Source: an uncultured Pirellulaceae bacterium
GTDB taxonomy: Bacteria > Planctomycetota > Planctomycetia > Pirellulales > Pirellulaceae
Reading direction: 5' to 3'
Assembly: GCA_947258905.1 (NCBI GenBank)
Contig: CAMYKF010000190.1
Span: forward strand, 1-5,042
DNA length: 5,042 nucleotides
This document shows positions 1 through 4,727 of the stretch, one piece after another. Below the pieces are notes generated by a model. The model worked only from the letters and a program-made list of their open reading frames with translations. It was not told the origin of the DNA and searched no databases. Position 1 is the first letter of the stretch, and every line of letters starts with the position of its first letter. Made by a program: the position numbers and the translations under genes.

Positions 1-399
1 GAGGTGACACCGGTGTTTGCCGTCAACTTCTTCTTTGCCCGGACAGCGGGACTGGTCGATCGGGAGAAAGGATTCGTCCTGGTCGCTGATTCGAGGTACA
101 TGCCAGCCGAGGATTTTGGCAAGCAGATGGATCAAAGCATTCGTGGTGAGATGAAATCTGGCGGGGACGAATTCGAGGATACCGTGGTCGTGGAAGCGGG
201 CGAACGGGACATCGTCGTCAAGGGTGAGACGATTACTTTCCGGTTCGACAAGGCCAAGGGCCGCGACTCCGACGAAATCTACTGGGAGGTAATGGGCGTT
301 GTGCCCGGAAACGACAACCCGACCTTTGTGATGCTGAAGCTGCTCGATTCAGCCTATCCCGAAGACGAGATCGTGAGGCGGCTGGAAGCGATTCGGTAG
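1..399 (+). CDS. Unrecognised protein, C-terminal part (5' end outside window)
   Basis: The reading frame is open from the first base and ends at TAG 397-399, leaving 132 residues in view. A GTG at 4-6 could be a start, but no ribosome binding site can be seen before it and the frame continues off the window, so I treat the gene as truncated at the edge. The first visible residues (VTPVFAVNFFFARTAG) are hydrophobic and could be the end of a membrane helix or a packed strand. The rest is soluble in character and rich in charged residues, ending in a helix-like stretch (YPEDEIVRRLEAIR). I do not recognise a family or a catalytic motif. The codon pattern is like that of the pnt genes and the frame is clean, so it is probably a real gene. 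It precedes pntA by 240 bases and shows no functional link to it. Confidence 0.6.
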   Translation, partial: EVTPVFAVNFFFARTAGLVDREKGFVLVADSRYMPAEDFGKQMDQSIRGEMKSGGDEFEDTVVVEAGERDIVVKGETITFRFDKAKGRDSDEIYWEVMGVVPGNDNPTFVMLKLLDSAYPEDEIVRRLEAIR

Positions 400-436
400 C
401 GCCTGCTCATGCACGACCTGCGCCGAACGAGGTCAA

Positions 437-451
437 GACCGGTTGCCGGTC
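437..451. repeat. Short dyad GACCGG-ttg-CCGGTC
   Basis: A perfect 6-bp inverted repeat with a 3-base loop lies 38 bases after the stop of the upstream gene. It could be a weak terminator stem or a protein binding site. No T-run follows (the next bases are CGCAGG), so an intrinsic terminator is unlikely. Confidence 0.45.
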
Positions 452-510
452 CGCAGGTTGTGACTTACCATCGTCCGCACGTCTGGTCGATTCCCCGATT
501 GCCGGTCCGC
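443..510. repeat. Direct repeat TTGCCGGTCCGC, two copies 56 bases apart
   Basis: The 12-mer TTGCCGGTCCGC occurs at 443-454 and again at 499-510. The first copy overlaps the 6-bp dyad at 437-451. Two identical sites in front of an operon could be operator half-sites, but they may also be remnants of a dispersed repeat; no regulator is encoded nearby. Confidence 0.5.
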
Positions 511-523
511 CCGGCGCGAATCA

Positions 524-585
524 CAGAACCGCGACCATGAGAGTGAGGATGCCCGGACGTCCGCTCCCTCGCTGTCGCGGTTCTG
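524..585. repeat. 12-bp perfect inverted repeat with structured loop, pntA leader
   Basis: CAGAACCGCGAC (524-535) is exactly complementary to GTCGCGGTTCTG (574-585). The 38-base loop contains a further perfect 10-base palindrome, CGGACGTCCG (554-563), and a near-complementary pair GAGTGAG/CTCCCTC (541-547 with 564-570, one mismatch), so the whole could fold as one long interrupted stem. It ends 54 bases before the pntA start. No T-run follows the right arm (CCTTTGGCC), so it is not a classical terminator. It could be a 5' leader structure, an operator, or a member of a dispersed hairpin family; the sequence alone does not decide. Confidence 0.6.
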
Positions 586-639
586 CCTTTGGCCGGTCAG
601 CGTTGTCCGTTCCAAATTCCTCCAACAGCTGAAAATCTG

Positions 640-2193
640 ATGCTTGTCGCCATTCCCCGGGAGAGTTCCAGCGACGAACACCGTGTCGCCGGTACGCCCC
701 AATCGGTCAAGAAGATCAAGACGCTGGGTTACGATGTGCTGGTGGAAAGCGGCTGCGGCGAGCAAGCAGGCTTCCTGGACGACCACTACGCAGCCGTCGG
801 AGCACGCGTCACCAGCGATGGCAACGAACTCTGGTCCTCCGCCGATGCGGTGTTGTGTATCGATCCACCTACTGCCAGCGATATCGATCGCATGAAGTCC
901 GGTGCGGTATTGATCGGCCTTTTGTGGCCGGCGAAAAACCCCGAGTTGCTGGATACTCTGCGACAAAAAAACATCTCTGCCTTGTCCATGGACTGCGTGC
1001 CGCGGATTTCGCGAGCCCAGAAGATGGATGCCCTCAGCTCGATGGCCAACATTGCTGGTTATCGCGCGGTGATTGAGGCCGCCAGTCAATTCGGCGGATT
1101 CTTCACGGGCCAAATTACCGCGGCCGGCAAGGTACCACCCGCCAAGGTACTGGTGATCGGCGCGGGCGTGGCCGGATTGTCGGCGATTGGCACGGCCAAG
1201 AGTCTGGGTGCCATCGTGCGGGCCTTTGATACCCGCCTGGCCGTCAAGGAACAAATCGAAAGTATGGGAGCCGAGTTTCTCGAGCTGGAGTTCGAGGAAT
1301 CGGGTGAGGGTGCCGGCGGCTACGCCAAGGTGATGAGTGACGAATTCATCAAGGCCGAAATGGAGTTGTTCGCCGAGCAGGCGAAAGAAGTTGATATCAT
1401 CATCACAACCGCGTTGATTCCGGGCAAACCGGCTCCACGGCTGGTGACGGCGGACATGGTCAAGTCGATGAAACCGGGCAGCGTGATTGTCGACCTGGCC
1501 GCGGAGAACGGCGGCAATTGCGAACTGACACAAAAGGGCCGCGTGGTCAAGGAGCACGACGTCACCGTGGTCGGCTACACCGATCTTCCCAGCCGGCTGC
1601 CCAAACAGTCATCGATTTTGTTCGCCAACAACGTCGTCAATCTGCTGGTTGATTTGACGCCGGAAAAGGATGGCCAGTTAACCATCGATACGAACGATGA
1701 AGTGGTTCGTGCTGTTGTCGTGACTCATGAGGGAGAAACGTTGTGGCCGCCGCCGCCCGTCGAGCCTTCGCCAGTGGCTGCCCCCAAACCGCACGCCGAA
1801 TTAGCTGCTGCAGCTGTCGAGGGGGCGCCGCAGTCGTTCTGGAAAAAATGGGGCCTGACCATTGTGGTCGCGTTGGTGCTGGTGTCCTCGCTGCTGTTTA
1901 TCGGCCGATTTGCTCCCGCATCGTTCATGTCGCATCTGACGGTTTTTGTGCTGGCCGTGTTCGTCGGATGGCAACTGATCTGGAACGTGACCCCGGCTCT
2001 GCATACGCCGCTGATGAGTGTGACCAACGCGATTAGCGGCATCATCATCCTCGGTGCGATCCTGCAAATGAACGGAGATTTCTCGTTTGCCACCATCTTT
2101 GCGTTTGTCGCCGTGTTGATCGCGATGATCAACGTGACTGGCGGATTTTATGTGACTCAACGCATGCTGGGCATGTTTCGCAAACAGGATTAA
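640..2193 (+). CDS. pntA: Proton-translocating NAD(P) transhydrogenase, alpha subunit (fused form)
   Basis: This subunit binds NAD(H) in cytoplasmic domain I and contributes four helices to the membrane domain of the enzyme that couples inward proton flow to hydride transfer from NADH to NADP+. The protein is 517 residues, close to the 510 of E. coli PntA. The N-terminal AlaDH/PNT domain starts with the family pattern MLVAIPRES. The RQD loop is intact as R122, Q127 and D130, followed by DALSSMANIAGYRA. The Rossmann motif GAGVAG lies at 174-179, and later come TTALIPGKPAP and VIVDLAAENGGNCE. A proline/alanine-rich linker (about 370-399) leads to membrane helices near 406-424, 428-448, 458-476 and 483-503, with the conserved segment LHTPLMSVTNAISG at 454-467. 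I chose ATG 640 because it matches the family N-terminus; an in-frame TTG at 589 would add 17 unrelated residues. PntA is the single-chain type, not split into PntAA and PntAB. Confidence 0.98.
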   Translation: MLVAIPRESSSDEHRVAGTPQSVKKIKTLGYDVLVESGCGEQAGFLDDHYAAVGARVTSDGNELWSSADAVLCIDPPTASDIDRMKSGAVLIGLLWPAKNPELLDTLRQKNISALSMDCVPRISRAQKMDALSSMANIAGYRAVIEAASQFGGFFTGQITAAGKVPPAKVLVIGAGVAGLSAIGTAKSLGAIVRAFDTRLAVKEQIESMGAEFLELEFEESGEGAGGYAKVMSDEFIKAEMELFAEQAKEVDIIITTALIPGKPAPRLVTADMVKSMKPGSVIVDLAAENGGNCELTQKGRVVKEHDVTVVGYTDLPSRLPKQSSILFANNVVNLLVDLTPEKDGQLTIDTNDEVVRAVVVTHEGETLWPPPPVEPSPVAAPKPHAELAAAAVEGAPQSFWKKWGLTIVVALVLVSSLLFIGRFAPASFMSHLTVFVLAVFVGWQLIWNVTPALHTPLMSVTNAISGIIILGAILQMNGDFSFATIFAFVAVLIAMINVTGGFYVTQRMLGMFRKQD

Positions 2194-2196
2194 TCA

Positions 2197-3753
2197 ATGC
2201 TTACAAAATGCTGGTTGCTGGCTCAGGCTACGACTGAATTGAACGAGGAAACCGGCGACAGCGCTGGCGTTGCCGATCAGGCGGTTGAAGGCGTCGTCGA
2301 ACAACTGGGGCTGAGCGAATACCTGCTGTCGTGGATGCCCAACATGCTGTCGCTGGCCTATCTGATTGCCGCGGTGCTGTTCGTTTTCAGTCTGGGTGGA
2401 TTGAGCCGACATGAGACGGCGCGACGCGGTAACGCCTGCGGCATCATCGGGATTGCCATTGCGATTCTGGCGACGCTGGCCTTTGGTGACTTTCGCGGCG
2501 GTTTTGCTGGTATTCTGGTGGCCCTGATCATCGGGTCGGTGATCGGCTTTTATGTCGCCAGGCGTGTGCAGATGACGGAGATGCCCCAGCTGGTGGCGAT
2601 TTTGCACAGTTTCGTGGGTCTGGCCGCCGTCCTGGTGGGGCTCAGCAACCAGATTTCGCCCGCCCATGTCCCGCTTCCCGACGAGGAGCTGATTCACAAG
2701 ATCGAGATATTCCTCGGCGTCTTCATCGGTGGCATTACGTTTACCGGTTCGGTGGTGGCGTTTGGCAAACTGGATGGCAGGATTACCAGCAAGCCGCTGA
2801 TGTTACCTGGCCGGCATTGGCTGAATCTGGTCATGGTGGTGTTGTGTTTGGTTATGGGGTACCTGTTTATCAACGCATCCTCGCTGGGCTGGAGCCTGGT
2901 CCCGCTGTTTGGCATGACGTTGATTTCCTTTGTTCTCGGGGCCCACATGGTGATGGCGATTGGTGGAGCCGATATGCCGGTCGTGGTTTCGATGCTGAAC
3001 AGCTACAGCGGCTGGGCGGCAGCGGCCACCGGATTCATGCTGCAGAATGACCTGTTGATCGTGACCGGGGCGCTGGTAGGCAGCAGCGGTGCGATTCTCA
3101 GTTACATCATGTGCGCCGCCATGAATCGATCATTTATCAGTGTGATCATGGGTGGGTTTGGTACCGAAGGCGGAACGCACGCTGCCGGCTCTGGCGAGCA
3201 ACTGACGTATCACGAAACTCATGCCGAAGATGTGGCCCATGTTCTGGCCGACGCGCAAGAAGTCATCATCGTGCCCGGCTACGGCATGGCTGTGGCCCAG
3301 GCCCAGCATCCGATTCACGAAATCATGGAAGTGCTGAAAGAACGGGGCGTCAAAACCCGATTTGCCATTCATCCGGTAGCCGGACGATTGCCCGGACATA
3401 TGAATGTGTTGCTGGCCGAAGCACGCGTGCCTTACGACGTCGTGCTGGAGATGGACGAGATCAACGACGATTTTCCCGATACCGACGTGGTGCTGGTGAT
3501 TGGTGCCAACGATATCGTCAACCCCTCAGCCCTCGACGATCCGGGAAGCCCGATCTATGGCATGCCGGTGCTGGAAGCGTGGAAGGCCGGGCATGTCGTT
3601 ATCCTGAAACGCAGCATGGCCACCGGATACTCGGGCATCGATAATCCGCTGTTTTACAATGACAACTCGGCCATGCTGTTTGGCGACGCGAAAGCCAGTG
3701 TGGACGGAATCCTGCAACATCTGCGCAGCGACGCCGCGGTGGCCGCCCATTAG
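2197..3753 (+). CDS. pntB: Proton-translocating NAD(P) transhydrogenase, beta subunit
   Basis: PntB supplies most of the proton-conducting membrane domain II and the cytoplasmic NADP(H)-binding domain III. It starts three bases after the pntA stop, so the two are surely cotranscribed and probably translationally coupled. The protein is 518 residues; E. coli PntB has 462. The excess is mostly a 46-residue acidic N-terminal extension. About nine membrane helices span residues 51-305. The key membrane residues are present: H137 (E. coli His91), S185 (Ser139), D259 (Asp213) and N268 (Asn222), all at an offset of exactly 46. Domain III has GYGMAVAQAQ (361-370), HPVAGRLPGHMNVLLAEA (392-409), VLVIGANDIVNP (432-443) and KRSMATGY (471-478) for NADP binding. 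ATG 2335 would give an E. coli-like start but lacks a ribosome binding site, and the upstream frame is clean, so 2197 is preferred. Confidence 0.98.
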   Translation: MLTKCWLLAQATTELNEETGDSAGVADQAVEGVVEQLGLSEYLLSWMPNMLSLAYLIAAVLFVFSLGGLSRHETARRGNACGIIGIAIAILATLAFGDFRGGFAGILVALIIGSVIGFYVARRVQMTEMPQLVAILHSFVGLAAVLVGLSNQISPAHVPLPDEELIHKIEIFLGVFIGGITFTGSVVAFGKLDGRITSKPLMLPGRHWLNLVMVVLCLVMGYLFINASSLGWSLVPLFGMTLISFVLGAHMVMAIGGADMPVVVSMLNSYSGWAAAATGFMLQNDLLIVTGALVGSSGAILSYIMCAAMNRSFISVIMGGFGTEGGTHAAGSGEQLTYHETHAEDVAHVLADAQEVIIVPGYGMAVAQAQHPIHEIMEVLKERGVKTRFAIHPVAGRLPGHMNVLLAEARVPYDVVLEMDEINDDFPDTDVVLVIGANDIVNPSALDDPGSPIYGMPVLEAWKAGHVVILKRSMATGYSGIDNPLFYNDNSAMLFGDAKASVDGILQHLRSDAAVAAH

Positions 3754-3759
3754 GTTTTG

Positions 3760-3792
3760 GCGGTTGTGACCGCAGCTGCTCAAGCTGAGCGG
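3760..3792 (+). repeat. Overlapping small stems just after pntB
   Basis: Two alternative stems overlap: GCGGT-tgtg-ACCGC (3760-3773), and CCGCAGCT (3770-3777) pairing with AGCT plus GCGG (3783-3792) around a GA bulge. The second contains the outermost CTGAGCGG motif copy. They begin 7 bases after the pntB stop and could slow or end transcription, but no T-run follows. Confidence 0.35.
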
Positions 3793-3805
3793 CAAGTTCA
3801 CTCTG

Positions 3806-3828
3806 GAAGAGCGAGGCCCTCGCTCTTC
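3806..3828 (+). repeat. Hairpin A: 10-bp perfect stem, REP-like
   Basis: GAAGAGCGAG (3806-3815) and CTCGCTCTTC (3819-3828) are exactly complementary around the loop GCC. The 10-mer GCGAGGCCCT (3811-3820) recurs inverted in hairpin E (4107-4116), and both hairpins are followed, in their own orientation, by ATC. It lies about 50 bases after pntB and might act as its terminator, but the tail (ATCGTACGAAATTT) is not a proper T-run. I take it as a member of a dispersed hairpin family. Confidence 0.7.
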
Positions 3829-3896
3829 ATCGTACGAAATTTGATCGTGATCCGGCGCCATCTACTCAAACTGAGCGTTTGTGCATGAGTCGAATA

Positions 3897-3920
3897 GTAG
3901 GCCCGACGTTTACGTCGGGT
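3897..3920 (+). repeat. Hairpin B: GTAG-footed REP-like element
   Basis: CCCGACGT (3902-3909) and ACGTCGGG (3912-3919) form a perfect 8-bp stem around TT. Immediately upstream is GTAGG (3897-3901). A GTAG or similar tetranucleotide at the 5' foot of a hairpin is the known hallmark of REP sequences recognised by REP-associated tyrosine transposases. Hairpin D is an inverted relative: read on the minus strand it shares TAGGCCCGA, TT in the loop and TCGGGT. No transposase gene is in the window, so any mobilising enzyme would act in trans. Confidence 0.7.
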
Positions 3921-3940
3921 AATACCGAACGCCCAACCTG

Positions 3941-3996
3941 TCTCGCTCCCCGCCCGCCGCTTGGCGGCGGGCGGGGAGCGAGATTGTTTCTTGTCT
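3941..3996 (+). terminator. Hairpin C: 20-bp perfect GC-rich stem with T-rich tail
   Basis: Bases 3941-3960 are exactly complementary to 3964-3983 with the loop TTG, giving a very stable stem whose arms are almost wholly G and C. Downstream on + comes TTGTTTCTTGTCT, which is T-rich though interrupted, so it fits a strong intrinsic terminator for pntB transcripts, although it lies about 190 bases after the stop. It also sits at the centre of the mirrored array, and may equally be the core of a repeat element. On the minus strand no T-run follows. Confidence 0.65.
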
Positions 3997-4003
3997 CATC
4001 AAA

Positions 4004-4026
4004 CCCGAGCTAAAGCTCGGGCCTAA
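4004..4026 (-). repeat. Hairpin D: inverted relative of hairpin B
   Basis: CCCGAGCT (4004-4011) and AGCTCGGG (4014-4021) form a perfect 8-bp stem around AA. On the minus strand the element reads TTAGG followed by the hairpin and GTTT, matching hairpin B (GTAGG, hairpin, GTAA) in layout. The stem differs from B only by swapping CG for GC in both arms, a paired change that keeps the fold. The foot is TTAG, not GTAG, so it may be a decayed copy. Confidence 0.68.
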
Positions 4027-4030
4027 TAAT

Positions 4031-4079
4031 GGTTTTGCATGTCTTCATTGTCATCGATCAGGCAAAACCGCTCAGTTTT
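4031..4079. repeat. Alternative inverted repeats around the third CTGAGCGG-type motif
   Basis: GGTTTTGC (4031-4038) is exactly complementary to GCAAAACC (4062-4069) across a 23-base spacer. The right arm overlaps a smaller stem, AAAAC-cgctca-GTTTT (4064-4079), so the two folds exclude each other. The 13-mer AAACCGCTCAGTT inside it (4065-4077) is repeated at 4144-4156. Confidence 0.5.
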
Positions 4080-4097
4080 CGCATCTAGGACGCGGAT

Positions 4098-4124
4098 GGC
4101 GTGCGAAGGGCCTCGCACGCCTAC
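4098..4124 (-). repeat. Hairpin E: GTAG-footed, inverted relative of hairpin A
   Basis: GGCGTGCGA (4098-4106) and TCGCACGCC (4113-4121) form a perfect 9-bp stem around AGGGCC. Read on the minus strand, GTAG (4124-4121) stands at the 5' foot of the hairpin, as in hairpin B. The loop region GCGAGGCCCT is shared with hairpin A, and so is the ATC that follows the stem. On + the stem is followed by TACATTTTTG, so it could also end transcription in the + direction. Confidence 0.7.
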
Positions 4125-4181
4125 ATTTTTGCCACACTTCAAGAAACCGCTCAGTTCTAATAGCTAGTGAAACGTGAATTC

Positions 4182-4712
4182 ATGAGCCCTTCTACCGCTC
4201 CCCAATTCCCGGCTGGCGAGTTCGTTTCGCCCGGCGGTTGCAATGCGTCAGCCCGAGAGGGTTACATCGGACAAATTGAAATGTTTCCAGCGGAGTTACG
4301 CGCGGAGGTCGAATCGTTAACCGAAGAACAGCTCGAAACCAGGTACCGCAACTGGTCGATTCGCCAGATTGTGCATCACCTGGCGGACAGCCATATCAAT
4401 TGTTACGTGCGTTTCAAATGGGCGTTGACCGAGGAAACGCCGACCATCAAGTCCTATGACGAAACGCTGTGGTCCGGCGTCGTCGATGCCGTGTCGGCTC
4501 CGGTCGAAAGTTCGCTGCAAATCCTGCAAGGCGTCCACCGCCGCTGGGGGCAGTTAATGCGGCGAATGGACGAAGCTCAATGGGCCTGCGGTTTCTTTCA
4601 TCCCGAACTGGATCGGGTGGTGACCCTGGTTGAAGCCCTGCCGAGCTATGTGTGGCATGGCCAGCATCACCTGGCACAAGTTCGCTGGGTGAAACACCAA
4701 CAGGGCTGGTAA
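4182..4712 (+). CDS. DinB/YfiT-family putative metal-dependent hydrolase
   Basis: The protein (176 residues) closely follows the four-helix-bundle YfiT/BstA group of the DinB superfamily; B. subtilis YfiT has a similar length and binds nickel through three histidines. Visible family features are the N-terminal FPAGEF, YRNWSIRQIVHHLADSH with likely metal ligand H66, RFKWALTEETPTIKSYDE, a second helix region ILQGVHRRW, FHPEL, and YVWHGQHHLAQV with the HxxxH pair H159 and H163. The usual YRxGGW turn is shortened here to YRNW, two residues fewer. Members are annotated as hydrolases or thiol S-transferases, and the real substrate is unknown. I prefer ATG 4182; a GTG at 4167 would add five residues and neither start has a good ribosome binding site. 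The gene follows the repeat array and runs tail to tail with the next gene, so it appears to be transcribed alone and I see no link to the transhydrogenase. Confidence 0.92.
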   Translation: MSPSTAPQFPAGEFVSPGGCNASAREGYIGQIEMFPAELRAEVESLTEEQLETRYRNWSIRQIVHHLADSHINCYVRFKWALTEETPTIKSYDETLWSGVVDAVSAPVESSLQILQGVHRRWGQLMRRMDEAQWACGFFHPELDRVVTLVEALPSYVWHGQHHLAQVRWVKHQQGW

Positions 4713-4727
4713 GGCAGCTTACCTGCC
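4708..4727. repeat. Palindrome spanning two convergent stop codons
   Basis: GGTAAG (4708-4713) is exactly complementary to CTTACC (4718-4723) with the loop GCAG. An overlapping alternative pairs GGCAG (4713-4717) with CTGCC (4723-4727). The plus-strand stop TAA (4710-4712) and the minus-strand stop TAA (4721-4719) sit in opposite arms. A bidirectional terminator role is possible from position, but no T-run follows in either direction. Confidence 0.45.

Larger units (their letters stand above)
400..639 (+). promoter_or_regulatory. Intergenic leader upstream of the pnt operon
   Basis: These 240 bases separate the unknown upstream gene from pntA and should contain the pnt promoter, but I see no convincing -35/-10 pair. 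What is visible is symmetry: a 6-bp dyad at 437-451, a 12-base direct repeat (443-454 and 499-510) and a 12-bp perfect inverted repeat (524-535 with 574-585). No strong Shine-Dalgarno sequence precedes the pntA ATG; the bases before it read AGCTGAAAATCTG. Promoter and regulatory function are inferred from position only. Confidence 0.4.
3754..4181. other. Gene-free region holding a mirrored array of hairpin repeats
   Basis: No credible coding sequence is seen between pntB and the DinB-like gene on either strand. The region is filled with five perfect or near-perfect hairpins (A 3806-3828, B 3902-3919, C 3941-3983, D 4004-4021, E 4098-4121) and four copies of a CTGAGCGG-type motif (3785-3792, 3871-3878, and inverted at 4068-4075 and 4147-4154). 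The order is motif, A, motif, B, C, D, motif, E, motif. The right half is the left half in inverted order, with spacers of different length. This resembles a BIME-like cluster of REP elements. The transcription ends of pntB and the promoter of the next gene must also lie here. Confidence 0.75.

Noticed and set aside
409..632. Two tiny open frames in the pntA leader (409-540 and 537-632, overlapping ATGA)
   Set aside because: They would encode 43 and 31 residues rich in Arg and Pro, with no ribosome binding site. The overlap falls in the hairpin region and is probably coincidental, although a leader-peptide role cannot be excluded.
589..639. Extended pntA start at TTG 589
   Set aside because: It would add 17 residues unrelated to the family N-terminus, and the TTG follows directly after the hairpin. 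ATG 640 gives the canonical start.
433..1557. Long minus-strand open frame (374 codons) opposite pntA
   Set aside because: It lies antisense to the highly conserved domain I of pntA. Its translation is rich in His, Arg and Gln with no family resemblance, as expected of a shadow frame in GC-rich DNA.
2194..2697. Minus-strand open frame opposite the start of pntB
   Set aside because: It is antisense to the PntB membrane domain. The composition (many Gln, His, Asn) mirrors hydrophobic codons on the other strand, and there is no ribosome binding site or recognisable motif.
3111..3644. Alternative-frame + open frame inside pntB (177 codons)
   Set aside because: It overlaps the conserved NADP-binding domain of PntB in another frame, and its Arg/Cys/Ser-rich translation looks non-biological.
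3782..4156. CRISPR array
   Set aside because: The repeats are hairpins of different sequence and length, in both orientations and with irregular spacing. There is no constant direct repeat with uniform spacers and no cas gene.
4129..4163. Promoter for the DinB-like gene (TTGCCA and TAATAG)
   Set aside because: The spacing between the two boxes is 23 bases, too long for a standard sigma-70 promoter.
3754..4181. Insertion sequence or its remnant
   Set aside because: There is no transposase frame, no terminal inverted repeats bounding a coding region and no clear target duplication. REP-like non-autonomous repeats explain the symmetry better.
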